From Actinomycetota bacterium (GTDB lineage: Bacteria; Actinomycetota; Acidimicrobiia; Spongiisociales; UBA11373), in contig VGBK01000009.1 of NCBI GenBank assembly GCA_016870535.1, forward strand, positions 1 through 37,808: a stretch of 37,808 nucleotides of DNA, read 5' to 3'. This document shows, one piece after another, positions 1 through 6,768 of this stretch. A program made the position numbers and the translations under genes. Position 1 is the first letter of the stretch. Each line of letters starts with the position of its first letter. The notes below the pieces were generated by a model, which was not told the DNA's origin, did not search any database, and was given only the letters and a program-made list of their open reading frames with translations.

Positions 1-57
1 TCGAAGTACATCGGCGGGTTCGACAAGACTTTCGTGCCCATCGGCGACCGGGGTTGA
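1..57 (+). CDS. C-terminal tail of a gene that starts before the window
   Basis: Frame 1 is open from the first base and reads SKYIGGFDKTFVPIGDRG before a TGA at 55-57. Only 18 residues are visible and I do not recognise the family. It is convergent with the next gene, 43 bp away. It lies outside the direct repeats that bracket the sugar block, so it need not belong to that pathway. The reading depends on an open frame and a plausible spacing to the neighbour, so it remains tentative. Confidence 0.4.
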   Translation, partial: SKYIGGFDKTFVPIGDRG

Positions 58-100
58 CGGGACGGCCGTACTGCCCGCCCGGCCCCGGCGACTGGTCGCG

Positions 101-781
101 CTAGGCGCCTTCCCCGGGTGGCGCCGCCTCGGCCAGTTGGGCGGCGAGGTCGGCGCTCAGGCTGACCCAGGCGAAGCCGAAGGCCAGGCCGGCCAGAGCC
201 GCCCGGTGCAAGTCCTCGGTCACCGAACCGCTGGCGTCGGCGGGGAAGAAGACCCGGTAGTCGCGGTAGTAGGCGTCGCGGGCGGTCGACTCGCAGCAGA
301 GATTGGTCATCACGCCGCACACCACCAGGTCCCGAGCCTTCAAGCAGCGCAGCACCGTCTCGAGGTCGGTGTCGTAGAAGGCGGAGTAGCGATGCTTCAG
401 GACCACCTTCTCTCCGGGCAGGGGAGCCAGTTCCGGCACGATCTCGCTCTCGGGACTGCCCTCGAGGCACTTGCCTTCCCACCACCAGTCCATGATCCCG
501 CCGTCGAGGCCGTCCGGATGGTGCACGTGCCGGGTGAAGATCACGGGGCGCCCGGCGCCGCGGAAGGCATCGATCAGCAATCGGACGCGCGGCATGACCG
601 CCGGGCCCCCGGCGGTGTAGGTGGGCGAGGCGGGGTCGAGGAAGAAGCGCTGCATGTCGACGACCAGCAGCACGCTCGCCGCGGCCTCGAGTCGCATGGG
701 ATGACGGTTGTAGGGGCTGATCTCCTGCAGCCACGCCCGGGCCCGCGCGTCGAGAGTTTCGGCGGTCACATAAGGCTCCAC
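101..781 (-). CDS. Isochorismatase-family cysteine hydrolase
   Basis: A 226-residue cytoplasmic alpha/beta hydrolase of the isochorismatase-like (cysteine hydrolase) superfamily, which cleaves C-N bonds in amides, ureas or N-carbamoyl compounds, or enol ethers. The triad is visible: Asp42 in LLVVDMQ, Lys129 in VLKHRYSAF, and Cys162 in GVMTNLCCESTARDA, which is followed by a second Cys163. The start is a GTG at 781 preceded by a GGAGGAG ribosome site about 3 nt upstream; no better start lies nearby. Length is normal. The substrate cannot be told from sequence. It stands alone, facing away from the HIT gene, and borders the activator-gene fragment at 860-970. If that fragment marks an integration edge, this gene is on the outside. 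Confidence 0.9.
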   Translation of the reverse strand: MEPYVTAETLDARARAWLQEISPYNRHPMRLEAAASVLLVVDMQRFFLDPASPTYTAGGPAVMPRVRLLIDAFRGAGRPVIFTRHVHHPDGLDGGIMDWWWEGKCLEGSPESEIVPELAPLPGEKVVLKHRYSAFYDTDLETVLRCLKARDLVVCGVMTNLCCESTARDAYYRDYRVFFPADASGSVTEDLHRAALAGLAFGFAWVSLSADLAAQLAEAAPPGEGA

Positions 782-853
782 GGGCTCCTCCTCGGGTTGA
801 AGCGGCGCTCCATTGTTGCCGCGAGTGGGGCTCTCCCGTCGGCTCGTGCTCGC

Positions 854-970
854 CGCGCCTCAGCCCTCCCGGGCGATCAGCGCCGCTCCGTAGGCTCCCA
901 TCAGTTGCGGGTGCGGGGGCAGGATCACGGCCATCCCGGTCGCCTCTTCCATCATGGCCCGCACTCCGGG
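854..970 (-). repeat. Direct repeat DR1, left copy (117 bp)
   Basis: The 117 bases match 18693-18809 with four differences, at 863, 870, 878 and 900; bases 901-970 are identical. Similarity stops abruptly at both ends. Both copies have the same orientation and lie 17.8 kb apart, one on each side of the sugar catabolism block. This is the geometry left by single-crossover integration of a circular DNA, or by site-specific integration into a gene's 3' end. Confidence 0.9.
860..970 (-). pseudogene. 3' fragment of a 2-hydroxyacyl-CoA dehydratase activator gene
   Basis: The fragment encodes the last 36-37 residues of the activator found intact at 18699-19472, including VRAMMEEATGMAVILPPHPQ, and ends in the same TGA. 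Residue differences are few (T to M before GAYGAAL, L to R near the end). The ATP-binding and Fe-S ligand regions are absent, and the frame upstream is unrelated Pro/Arg-rich sequence, so it cannot make a working activator. It is best read as a remnant created with the flanking direct repeat. Confidence 0.85.
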
Positions 971-1131
971 CGCTGCGGGCGATGCCGGCCGCCTCGGACC
1001 GTCGGCCGGCCGGGCCGCATCATGAGGCCCCCCTTGAGGCAGCAAGCGGGCAGAGGTTCGCGATGGGCCACTAGGCTCCTTGCGTCCGGGACGGCAGCCG
1101 CGGGGCTCGCCGGGTCGCTGCAGAGGTGCAC

Positions 1132-1584
1132 ATGGAGCCGGCCCTCGAAGAGTTCTACGCCAAGTTCCGGGTGGTGGAGCTGGCCATTCTCGAAACCCCG
1201 TTTTGGACCTGGTCCGTCCGGCCGGCGCAGCCGACTCTGGGGGCGGGGGTCATCGCGTTGAAGCGTCACGCCTTTCGCCTGGCGGACGTCACCGCCGAAG
1301 AGATGGTCGATCTGGCCGGTCTGGTGGGGGAGGTGGAGGCCCGCCTCGCTTGCTGCTTCGGCTACCAGATCATGAACTACCTGATGCTCATGATGGTGGA
1401 TCACCACGTGCACTTCCACGCCCTTCCTCGCTATGACGGTCCGCGCGAGTTCGCCGGCCACGACTGGGTGGACGCCGGCTGGCCGGCACTCCCGGCCTTC
1501 GGCGATGCGCAGCACGCCGATGCCCCTCACCTGTTGCTCGACATCAGGCGAGTCCTGCAGGAGGCGGGAAACCTCACGAGGTAG
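1132..1584 (+). CDS. HIT-family (histidine triad) hydrolase
   Basis: A 150-residue protein of the HIT superfamily, nucleotide hydrolases or transferases acting on dinucleoside polyphosphates and nucleoside phosphoramidates. The core order fits: GVIALKRHA (strand and Lys, residues 39-47), an ADVTAEEM helix start, Asn82 in MNYLML, then the H-x-H-x-H triad in DHHVHFHALPR (His92, His94, His96). ATG at 1132 is preferred because AGAGG lies about 6 nt upstream; an in-frame GTG at 1126 would add two residues. It is the first gene inside the left direct repeat and converges on the PfpI-like gene. No link to sugar breakdown can be shown. Confidence 0.85.
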   Translation: MEPALEEFYAKFRVVELAILETPFWTWSVRPAQPTLGAGVIALKRHAFRLADVTAEEMVDLAGLVGEVEARLACCFGYQIMNYLMLMMVDHHVHFHALPRYDGPREFAGHDWVDAGWPALPAFGDAQHADAPHLLLDIRRVLQEAGNLTR

Positions 1585-1596
1585 GGTCGGCCCCGG

Positions 1597-1620
1597 CGGA
1601 GGGGCGAAGGCGCCCCACCG
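1597..1620. terminator. Hairpin between convergent HIT and PfpI-like genes
   Basis: CGGAGGGGCG (1597-1606) pairs with CGCCCCACCG (1611-1620) around an AAGG loop with one mismatch; the inner six pairs are perfect GC. It sits 12 bp past the HIT stop and 65 bp past the end of the PfpI-like gene, so it could end transcription from both sides. There is no U tract, which is common in high-GC actinomycetes. Confidence 0.5.
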
Positions 1621-1685
1621 GTGCGCGGCGGGGCATTCGGGCCGGGCCGACATGGGCGACCGTCGATCCGATGGTGGGTTGGGGG

Positions 1686-2186
1686 CTAGCGCAGCGCGGC
1701 GAGAACGGCCCGGACGAACTGGGGCAGGTCATCGGGGACCCGCGAGGTGATGATGGGACCATCGACGACTACCGGCTCGTCCACCCATTGCGCTCCGGCG
1801 TTCCGGACGTCGTCTCGCACCGCGGCGTAGGAGGTGGCGCGACGCCCCCGCAGCACATCGGCGGATATCAGGAGCGAAGGCCCGTGGCAGATGGCTGCTA
1901 CCGGTTTGCCCGCCTCGGCCAGATCGCGAGTCAGGGTCACCATGTTGGGGTCCAGCCGCAGGCTGTCGGGACCGAAGCCCCCGGGCACCACCACACCGTC
2001 GAGCTCATCGGCCCTCACCTCACCTGCCCCGACCTCGGCGCGCACCGGGTAGCCGTGCTTCCCCTTGTACTCGAGGGCCTCAGATCCGACCAGGATGACC
2101 TGGTGGCCCTCTTCCAGCAGTCGGTAGTACGGGTAGAGCAGTTCCGGCTCTTCGAACATCTCCGCTACGAGAACCGCGACGCGCAT
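1686..2186 (-). CDS. DJ-1/PfpI-family protein (YhbO-like)
   Basis: A 166-residue class I glutamine-amidotransferase-like protein of the PfpI/DJ-1 family, whose members act as deglycases, glyoxalases or proteases depending on subgroup. The nucleophile elbow AAICHGPSLLISA holds Cys100 and His101, and VVVPGGFGPD precedes it. The tail around SYAAVRDDVRNAGAQWVDE and IITSRVPDDLP is the usual PfpI/YhbO C-terminus. ATG at 2186 has an AGGAG site 6-7 nt upstream. The open frame runs further up but without family sequence. It lies downstream of the IclR gene on the same strand but 279 bp away. A role in handling reactive aldehydes from sugar breakdown would be reasonable but is inference. Confidence 0.9.
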   Translation of the reverse strand: MRVAVLVAEMFEEPELLYPYYRLLEEGHQVILVGSEALEYKGKHGYPVRAEVGAGEVRADELDGVVVPGGFGPDSLRLDPNMVTLTRDLAEAGKPVAAICHGPSLLISADVLRGRRATSYAAVRDDVRNAGAQWVDEPVVVDGPIITSRVPDDLPQFVRAVLAALR

Positions 2187-2306
2187 GGGAGTCTCCTGAC
2201 CACGACGAGCTGAGCCTATTCGGGGGGCAATGGTAGATGCCCGGGCGCCCGCACCGCCCGGAGCCCTTGCCCGAGTTGTCGCCGATGGCCTCGCACCGGC
2301 CTTGCT

Positions 2307-2335
2307 GGTCGGCGCCGTCTCACTCGGCGCCGACC
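2307..2335. terminator. Perfect 10-bp GC hairpin downstream of the IclR gene
   Basis: GGTCGGCGCC (2307-2316) and GGCGCCGACC (2326-2335) are exact reverse complements around a 9-nt loop. It lies between two minus-strand genes, about 130 bp past the IclR stop, and probably ends the IclR transcript. The only T-rich run, TCCTTTCT, follows it on the plus strand. The rest of 2187-2465 must hold the PfpI-like promoter; nothing else was seen there. Confidence 0.5.
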
Positions 2336-2465
2336 TCCTTTCTGTAGGAGGCTGTACTTGCGGCCCTCCCGGCCGAGCCGAAGGGTTCGAAGCGGCGAAG
2401 CCGCAGGAAGCGCCCATCGCACGGCGACGCCGCGGTTTCACCCGGCGCGGTCAGGATCCGCGACA

Positions 2466-3251
2466 CTACGGCGGACCGTCGGCCCCGAGTTCACCGGCCA
2501 CCGCCTGGGCAGTGGCTCGGACCTCCGGCCCGAACTGGTCGAAGTGGTCGCGGATGCGGAAGTGGGGGCCGGCGGCGCTGATGGCCCCTACCACTTCCTT
2601 CGCAGGCCCGATGATGGCGGCGGCCACACAGGCGCCCAGGGGCTCGGTCTCCCGGTCGTCGGTGGCGTAGCCGCGAGCGCGCACCCGCTGCAGCTCCCGA
2701 CGGAACTCATCGGGGTCGCAGATGGTGCGCTCGGTGCGGCGGACGAAGTCCATCTTCGACAGTCTCTCCTCGAGGGCGTCGTCGGGGAGCGCGGCCAGCA
2801 TGGCCTTTCCGAGTGAGGTGGAGTTGAGGGGCATGGTCTGGCCTATGACCGACACCAGCCGGATGGAGTTGTCCGACTCCAGCTTGTCCAGGTAGACCAC
2901 CGCCGATCCCTCCAGCACCCCCAGATGCACCGTCTCGTTCAGCCGATCGCGCAGGCTGCGCAAGTGGGGGCGGGCGAGGGTGAGGAGATCGAGGCCTGCC
3001 GACGCGGCGTGGGCCAGGTTCAGGATCTTGCCGGTGAGGCGGTACTGACGGCTGACCGGCTCTTGCACCACGTAGCCGGCGGTGATCAGCGTGGCCAAGA
3101 GACGCGCCACCGTGGCCTTGTCCAGAGTCAGCTGCCGGGCGAGGGTGGAGATCCCGAGGGTTCTGCCCTCCGTTCGAGACAGCACCTCGAGCACGCTGAG
3201 GCCCCGGGTCAGGGCCCGGGTAGGCGGTACCTGCGGTGCGGCAGCGGGCAT
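2466..3251 (-). CDS. IclR-family transcriptional regulator
   Basis: A 261-residue IclR-type regulator. The N-terminal winged helix-turn-helix spans about residues 10-75 (RALTRGLSVLEVLSR, then LTLDKATVARLLATLITAGY). The C-terminal effector-binding domain follows, with GSAVVYLDKLE, LNSTSLGKAMLAALP and an RGYATDDRETEPLGACVAA region typical of the family. ATG at 3251 is chosen because a GGGAGGGAGGG site sits 5 nt upstream; a TTG at 3269 would add six residues. It is divergent from the sugar transport and catabolism operon, so it probably controls that operon in response to the sugar or an intermediate. Candidate operators lie at 3344-3368 and 3286-3299. Confidence 0.93.
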   Translation of the reverse strand: MPAAAPQVPPTRALTRGLSVLEVLSRTEGRTLGISTLARQLTLDKATVARLLATLITAGYVVQEPVSRQYRLTGKILNLAHAASAGLDLLTLARPHLRSLRDRLNETVHLGVLEGSAVVYLDKLESDNSIRLVSVIGQTMPLNSTSLGKAMLAALPDDALEERLSKMDFVRRTERTICDPDEFRRELQRVRARGYATDDRETEPLGACVAAAIIGPAKEVVGAISAAGPHFRIRDHFDQFGPEVRATAQAVAGELGADGPP

Positions 3252-3285
3252 GTCGACCCTCCCTCCCAAGGCCTGAGCATAGGTG

Positions 3286-3299
3286 GCCGGTTCACCGGC
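3286..3299. promoter_or_regulatory. Palindrome GCCGGT-TC-ACCGGC before the IclR gene
   Basis: Two exact 6-base arms (3286-3291, 3294-3299) are separated by 2 bases, 35 bp upstream of the IclR start. The position would suit autoregulation. The sequence differs from the nearby GTTTCG/CGAAAC palindrome, and short GC palindromes are frequent at this base composition, so the evidence is weak. Confidence 0.3.
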
Positions 3300-3302
3300 A
3301 AG

Positions 3303-3331
3303 TTGCAGCGTGCCGCCTGTCAGTGTAGCAT
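3303..3331 (+). promoter_or_regulatory. Putative promoter of the sugar operon
   Basis: TTGCAG (3303-3308) and TAGCAT (3326-3331) are separated by 17 bp and lie 58 bp before the binding-protein ATG. They match the sigma-70-type consensus at three and four of six positions. The likely start site, near 3338, falls just before the inverted repeat at 3344-3368, an arrangement that suits repression by a bound regulator. Confidence 0.4.
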
Positions 3332-3343
3332 CATTCAGTGATA

Positions 3344-3368
3344 CTGCGTTTCGTTAGACGAAACGCAG
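3344..3368. promoter_or_regulatory. Probable IclR-type operator, perfect 10-bp inverted repeat
   Basis: CTGCGTTTCG (3344-3353) and CGAAACGCAG (3359-3368) are exact reverse complements around TTAGA. The GTTTCG-N5-CGAAAC core resembles operators I recall for IclR-family regulators. It lies in the IclR/transporter divergent gap, just downstream of the predicted promoter and 20 bp before the first start codon. No second copy was noticed in the window. Confidence 0.65.
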
Positions 3369-3388
3369 CCCGGAGCTAAGGAGGCAGA

Positions 3389-4504
3389 ATGACATTCGCC
3401 AAGCGGACACGCCTGCTGTCCCTGCTGGCGTTGCTCCTCGCCGTCGGACTGGTAGCCGTGGCTTGCGGCGACGATGCCGCGACCACAACCACAGGAGCTG
3501 CCACCACCACCACCGGAGCAGCGGTGGCCCCCACCAAGGTCGCATCCGTGGCCGGTGGGCCGCACCCCTTCTTCGATCCGTGGGGTCCCGGCACCAACGA
3601 CGCGGTGCGTGACTTCGGGTTGGCCGGCGGGACCTACCAGTTCCCGCCCCAGTGGGAGCTGACGGCCCAGAACAACATGGTCGAGACTCTGGTGGCCCAG
3701 GGCTACAACGCCTTCGTCATCTTCCCGGGAGATGCCACCGGAACCAACGCCCTGCTGGGCGAGTTGCTCGCTCAGGGCATTCCGTCCATCGCCGGGGGTG
3801 GCTGCACCAGCGAGCCGTCGCCTGCGGCGTTCTGCCTGGCCACCGACGTGGGCAACTCCGCCTACATCGGCACCAGGGCCCTGATCGCCGCCATGGGCGA
3901 CACCTGCACTGCTGCCGACCCGTGCCAGATCGTGCACATCGCCAGCCGCCTGGTGGACCCGAACACGCAAGCTCGCATCGCCGCGGTCGACCGTGCGGTG
4001 GGCGAGACCAACGGGACCGTAAGGGTCCTCCAGCACCTGACCGACTCCGACGATCAGGAAGCCGCCACCGAGAAGGTCGGCGCCATCCTGGCCTCCAGCG
4101 GCGCCGAGATCGACGGCATGATCTCGGTCGCCTATGTGGGCTCGTCGGTGGCCGCGACCCTGCTGCGCAATCTCGGCGACAAGCGGATCAAGATGATCGG
4201 GATCGACGACGACCCCGAGGTCCTGAGGGCAATCGAAGACGGCTTCCTGGTCGGGACCATGTCGCAGAACCCCTACGGCCAGGCTTACCTGGGCTCCTGG
4301 GTGCTCGACAAGATCCGTCACGGCTGCACCGTCAAGGATGGCGCTCCGTTCCTGGTCGACTCGGGGACCTTCCTGATCACCGCAGACGGCGCCAACGTCG
4401 GCGACGTGCCCAGCACGGCGATTGCCGAATATGTCGAGAAGCGAGTCAACATCACCAACGAGCTGAAGGCATCGTTCGAGGCGAGCTACCTCAGCTGCCC
4501 GTAG
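3389..4504 (+). CDS. Sugar ABC transporter substrate-binding lipoprotein (RbsB-type)
   Basis: A 371-residue binding protein of the ribose/rhamnose/autoinducer-2 type (Peripla_BP_4). A signal peptide ends in the lipobox VAVAC with Cys26, followed by GDD and a Thr-rich linker to about residue 46, so the mature protein is membrane-anchored outside the cell. The fold is typical: an early PHPFFDPW segment, MVETLVAQGYNAFVIFPGD, a hinge-side EIDGMISVAYVGSS, then KMIGIDDDPEVLRAIEDG and GTMSQNPYGQAYLGSW. ATG at 3389 has AAGGAGG 6 nt upstream. It is first in an operon with two permeases and an ATPase, directly after the IclR operator candidate. The downstream enzymes suggest a 6-deoxyhexose ligand; sequence alone does not fix it. 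Confidence 0.92.
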   Translation: MTFAKRTRLLSLLALLLAVGLVAVACGDDAATTTTGAATTTTGAAVAPTKVASVAGGPHPFFDPWGPGTNDAVRDFGLAGGTYQFPPQWELTAQNNMVETLVAQGYNAFVIFPGDATGTNALLGELLAQGIPSIAGGGCTSEPSPAAFCLATDVGNSAYIGTRALIAAMGDTCTAADPCQIVHIASRLVDPNTQARIAAVDRAVGETNGTVRVLQHLTDSDDQEAATEKVGAILASSGAEIDGMISVAYVGSSVAATLLRNLGDKRIKMIGIDDDPEVLRAIEDGFLVGTMSQNPYGQAYLGSWVLDKIRHGCTVKDGAPFLVDSGTFLITADGANVGDVPSTAIAEYVEKRVNITNELKASFEASYLSCP

Positions 4505-4514
4505 CCTGATACGC

Positions 4515-4594
4515 CCGGCCTCTTCGGCCGGAAGGAATGCGCCAGCGTTGGGGTTGGCTACCGGGTCGGTTCCTCCCTCCCGGCGGCCAACCCC
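4515..4594 (+). other. Hairpins between binding-protein and permease genes
   Basis: The 213-bp gap before the first permease holds two inverted repeats. CCGGCC/GGCCGG (4515-4520, 4526-4531) has a 5-nt loop. GGGGTTGGC/GCCAACCCC (4550-4558, 4586-4594) is a 9-bp stem around a 27-nt loop. Such structures often give the abundant binding protein more mRNA than its permeases, through 3' protection or partial termination. No promoter is clear in the rest of the gap. Confidence 0.5.
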
Positions 4595-4717
4595 ACCTGG
4601 CGAAGGACCAGGGGCCGTTGCCCGGAGAACCGGGTCGGTGGCCCGCCCCGGTGAGGAGTGGGATCTCCCGGAGACCGGCAACCTCCCCGGGGGGCCGACG
4701 CAGCATCAGGAGCGAGA

Positions 4718-5767
4718 GTGCGTAGACCCAATTTCATCACCATCTGGGACCGCGCCGGCCTGGCTGTGGTTGTGCTCAGTTCCTGGGCGGTCTTTGCCAT
4801 CTTCGCCGAGGGTTTCACCTCGAAGTTCAATGTCTTCAGCGTGGGTCGCCTGGTTTCCATCCTCATCGTGGTGGGCCTGGCGCAGACGGTGGTAATGGGA
4901 ATCGGCGACATCAACCTGTCGGTCGGCGCCGTCGGGGGCGTCGTAGCCATGTTCTTCGGGTGGCTGGTGGCGCCCACGCAGTTGGGCACCGCCGGCCTGG
5001 CGAGCGGGGCACCGCAGGACGTGACGGCTCTCCCCGGGTTGGGCATCAACTGGCAGTTCGCCTTCATCCTGGCCCTGCTTTTCGGGGCTGCGCTGGGATT
5101 CATCAACGGGTGGCTGATCGTCCGCTCCGGGCTCCACGGTTTCATCGTCACCTTGGGCACCATGGGGGTGTTCAGCGGGTCGATGTACATCATCACCAAG
5201 GTGAAGGCCTTCCGCAATCTCCCGGAAGGATTCCTCGGGTTCGGCAAGATGAAGTTCTTCGACCTCCTTTCCCCACTGGTCTTCATCATGCTGGGGGTCG
5301 TTGTCTTCCTCTTCTTCTTCCTGCGGAGCACGACCCCCGGCCGACAGATGCTTGCGAGCGGCGCCAATCGCCGGGCGGCGTTGGCGTCGGGCATCAACGT
5401 GAACCGGATTGTGATCTCGACCCACATGCTCTCGGCCGCTCTGGCCGGACTGGCCGGGATCATGCTGGCGGCGCGCATCGGGTCGGCCATCCCGACCATC
5501 GGCACCGGCGGCGGCGGCGATTGGCTGCTGCCCTCGTTCGCTGCCTCCGCCATCGGCGGGACTCTGTTCACCGGCGGTTCGGTGAACGTGGTCGGCACGA
5601 TGTTCGGAGGCCTGCTCTTGGGAACGGTGGAGAACGGCTTGAACCTGCTCAGGGTTCCGGGCTTCTGGGTGCAGATGATCACCGGCCTCGTGCTTCTGCT
5701 GGCCGTGATCCTGGACCGCATCCGGGTCGTTGCCGTGGAGCGGAGTCGTATGGGAGCGGCGCAATGA
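4718..5767 (+). CDS. Sugar ABC transporter permease 1 (RbsC/BPD_transp_2)
   Basis: A 349-residue multi-span membrane protein of the ribose/rhamnose permease family. Typical elements are MGIGDINLSVGAVGG in the N-terminal half, GFINGWLIVRSGLHGFIVTL, and the ATPase-coupling loop GANRRAALASGINVNRIV, followed by a hydrophobic C-terminal half. GTG at 4718 is chosen because CAGGAG stands 5-6 nt upstream; the frame stays open to 4658 but that sequence is Pro/Gly-rich and not family-like. Its TGA overlaps the ATG of the second permease, so the two are translationally coupled and probably form a heterodimeric channel, as in RhaP/RhaQ-type systems. Confidence 0.92.
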   Translation: MRRPNFITIWDRAGLAVVVLSSWAVFAIFAEGFTSKFNVFSVGRLVSILIVVGLAQTVVMGIGDINLSVGAVGGVVAMFFGWLVAPTQLGTAGLASGAPQDVTALPGLGINWQFAFILALLFGAALGFINGWLIVRSGLHGFIVTLGTMGVFSGSMYIITKVKAFRNLPEGFLGFGKMKFFDLLSPLVFIMLGVVVFLFFFLRSTTPGRQMLASGANRRAALASGINVNRIVISTHMLSAALAGLAGIMLAARIGSAIPTIGTGGGGDWLLPSFAASAIGGTLFTGGSVNVVGTMFGGLLLGTVENGLNLLRVPGFWVQMITGLVLLLAVILDRIRVVAVERSRMGAAQ

Positions 5768-6768
5768 GGCTGAACTTGAGGTCGGTGGTGCGGGCCGAGG
5801 CCTTCGTCCTCTTCATCGTGGTGCTCCTCGGGGCCACCGCGCTGTCGCTGGTCAGCAGCCAGTTCCTGCAGACGTTCAACATCTACGTGCTCCTCTACAA
5901 CGTCGCTCTGTCGACTCTGGTGGCGTTCGGCCAGATGGTGGTGGTCGCCACCGGTGGCATGAACATCTCCCTGGGCGCCATCGGCGGCTTGTCGGCGGTG
6001 GTCGCGGCGATGCTCATGGAGTGGCACGGCTGGCCGCTGTGGTTGATCATCCCGGTGGTGCTGCTGGGCGGGACGCTGATGGGATTCATCAACGGCTTCC
6101 TGACGGTGAAGACCGGGATCAGCGCTTTCGTCATCACTCTCGCCATGGCCAGTGCTTATACGGGCGCCAGCATGGCGATCACCAACGCCAACCCCATCTA
6201 CGGCATCTACGAGTCGGTGCGCTCGCTGGGGCAGGCACGAATCGGTGTCTTCCCCTGGCCGGCGGTGGCCACCATGGTGGTCATGGCGGGCCTGGCTACC
6301 TGGTTCCACCGGATGACTTCGGGTCGCCAGGTGCTCGCTCTCGGGGGCAACCGAACTGCCGCCGAGTTGACGGGTGTGCCCATTGGGCGCCGGGTCATCC
6401 AGGCCCACGTCATTTCGGGCTTGATCGCTTCCATCGCCGGTTTTCTCACCATGGCCCGGGTCCAAGCCGGGGCACCGACCATCGGCAACGCCTGGCTGCT
6501 CCCCGGCTTCGCCGCCATCGTCATCGGCGGGGTGCTGCTCGAGGGCGGGAAGATCACCATCGTCGGCGTGCTGTTGGGTGTGGCCATCCTGGAGTTGATC
6601 GCCAACGCCCTGGCCATCAGCCACACCGACCCGTTCTTCGTCACCTTGCTCCAGGGCGCTCTGGTCCTGGTGGCCGTGATCCTGGGGCAGGCGCGACGCC
6701 GGATGATGGCCAAGGGGCGCGTGAGGCCTCTGGGCGCTTTGCCGTCGACGGAACCGAGGGCGGAGTGA
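5764..6768 (+). CDS. Sugar ABC transporter permease 2 (RbsC/BPD_transp_2)
   Basis: A 334-residue permease related to the preceding one. It carries VVVATGGMNISLGAIGG, GFINGFLTVKTGISAFVITL and the coupling loop LGGNRTAAELTGVPI, with about eight to ten hydrophobic segments. The charged tail RRRMMAKGRVR is cytoplasmic by the positive-inside rule. It starts with an ATG inside the TGA of permease 1 and ends in a TGA overlapping the ATPase ATG, so all three are made together. Two distinct permeases with one fused ATPase is the arrangement of rhamnose, AI-2 and some pentose importers. Confidence 0.92.
   Translation: MRLNLRSVVRAEAFVLFIVVLLGATALSLVSSQFLQTFNIYVLLYNVALSTLVAFGQMVVVATGGMNISLGAIGGLSAVVAAMLMEWHGWPLWLIIPVVLLGGTLMGFINGFLTVKTGISAFVITLAMASAYTGASMAITNANPIYGIYESVRSLGQARIGVFPWPAVATMVVMAGLATWFHRMTSGRQVLALGGNRTAAELTGVPIGRRVIQAHVISGLIASIAGFLTMARVQAGAPTIGNAWLLPGFAAIVIGGVLLEGGKITIVGVLLGVAILELIANALAISHTDPFFVTLLQGALVLVAVILGQARRRMMAKGRVRPLGALPSTEPRAE

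Larger units (their letters stand above)
782..1131. other. 350-bp divergent gap holding a gene fragment
   Basis: The gap between the isochorismatase-family gene (minus) and the HIT gene (plus) carries no intact gene. Positions 854-970 are a near-identical copy of the 3' end of the dehydratase activator gene at 18693-18809. The remaining 161 bp (971-1131) resemble neither the rest of that activator gene nor anything I recognise, and must contain the HIT promoter. An open minus-strand frame at 860-1045 is real only in its last 37 codons, which are the copied activator end. Confidence 0.6.

Noticed and set aside
1-57. The truncated first gene as the missing sugar-acid dehydratase
   Set aside because: Only 18 residues are visible and they match no dehydratase ending I know. 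It also lies outside the repeat-bracketed block.
860-1045. 61-residue minus-strand frame as a functional small gene
   Set aside because: Its C-terminal half is a copied activator end and the rest is unrelated Pro/Arg-rich sequence with no ribosome site. A fragment is the simpler explanation.
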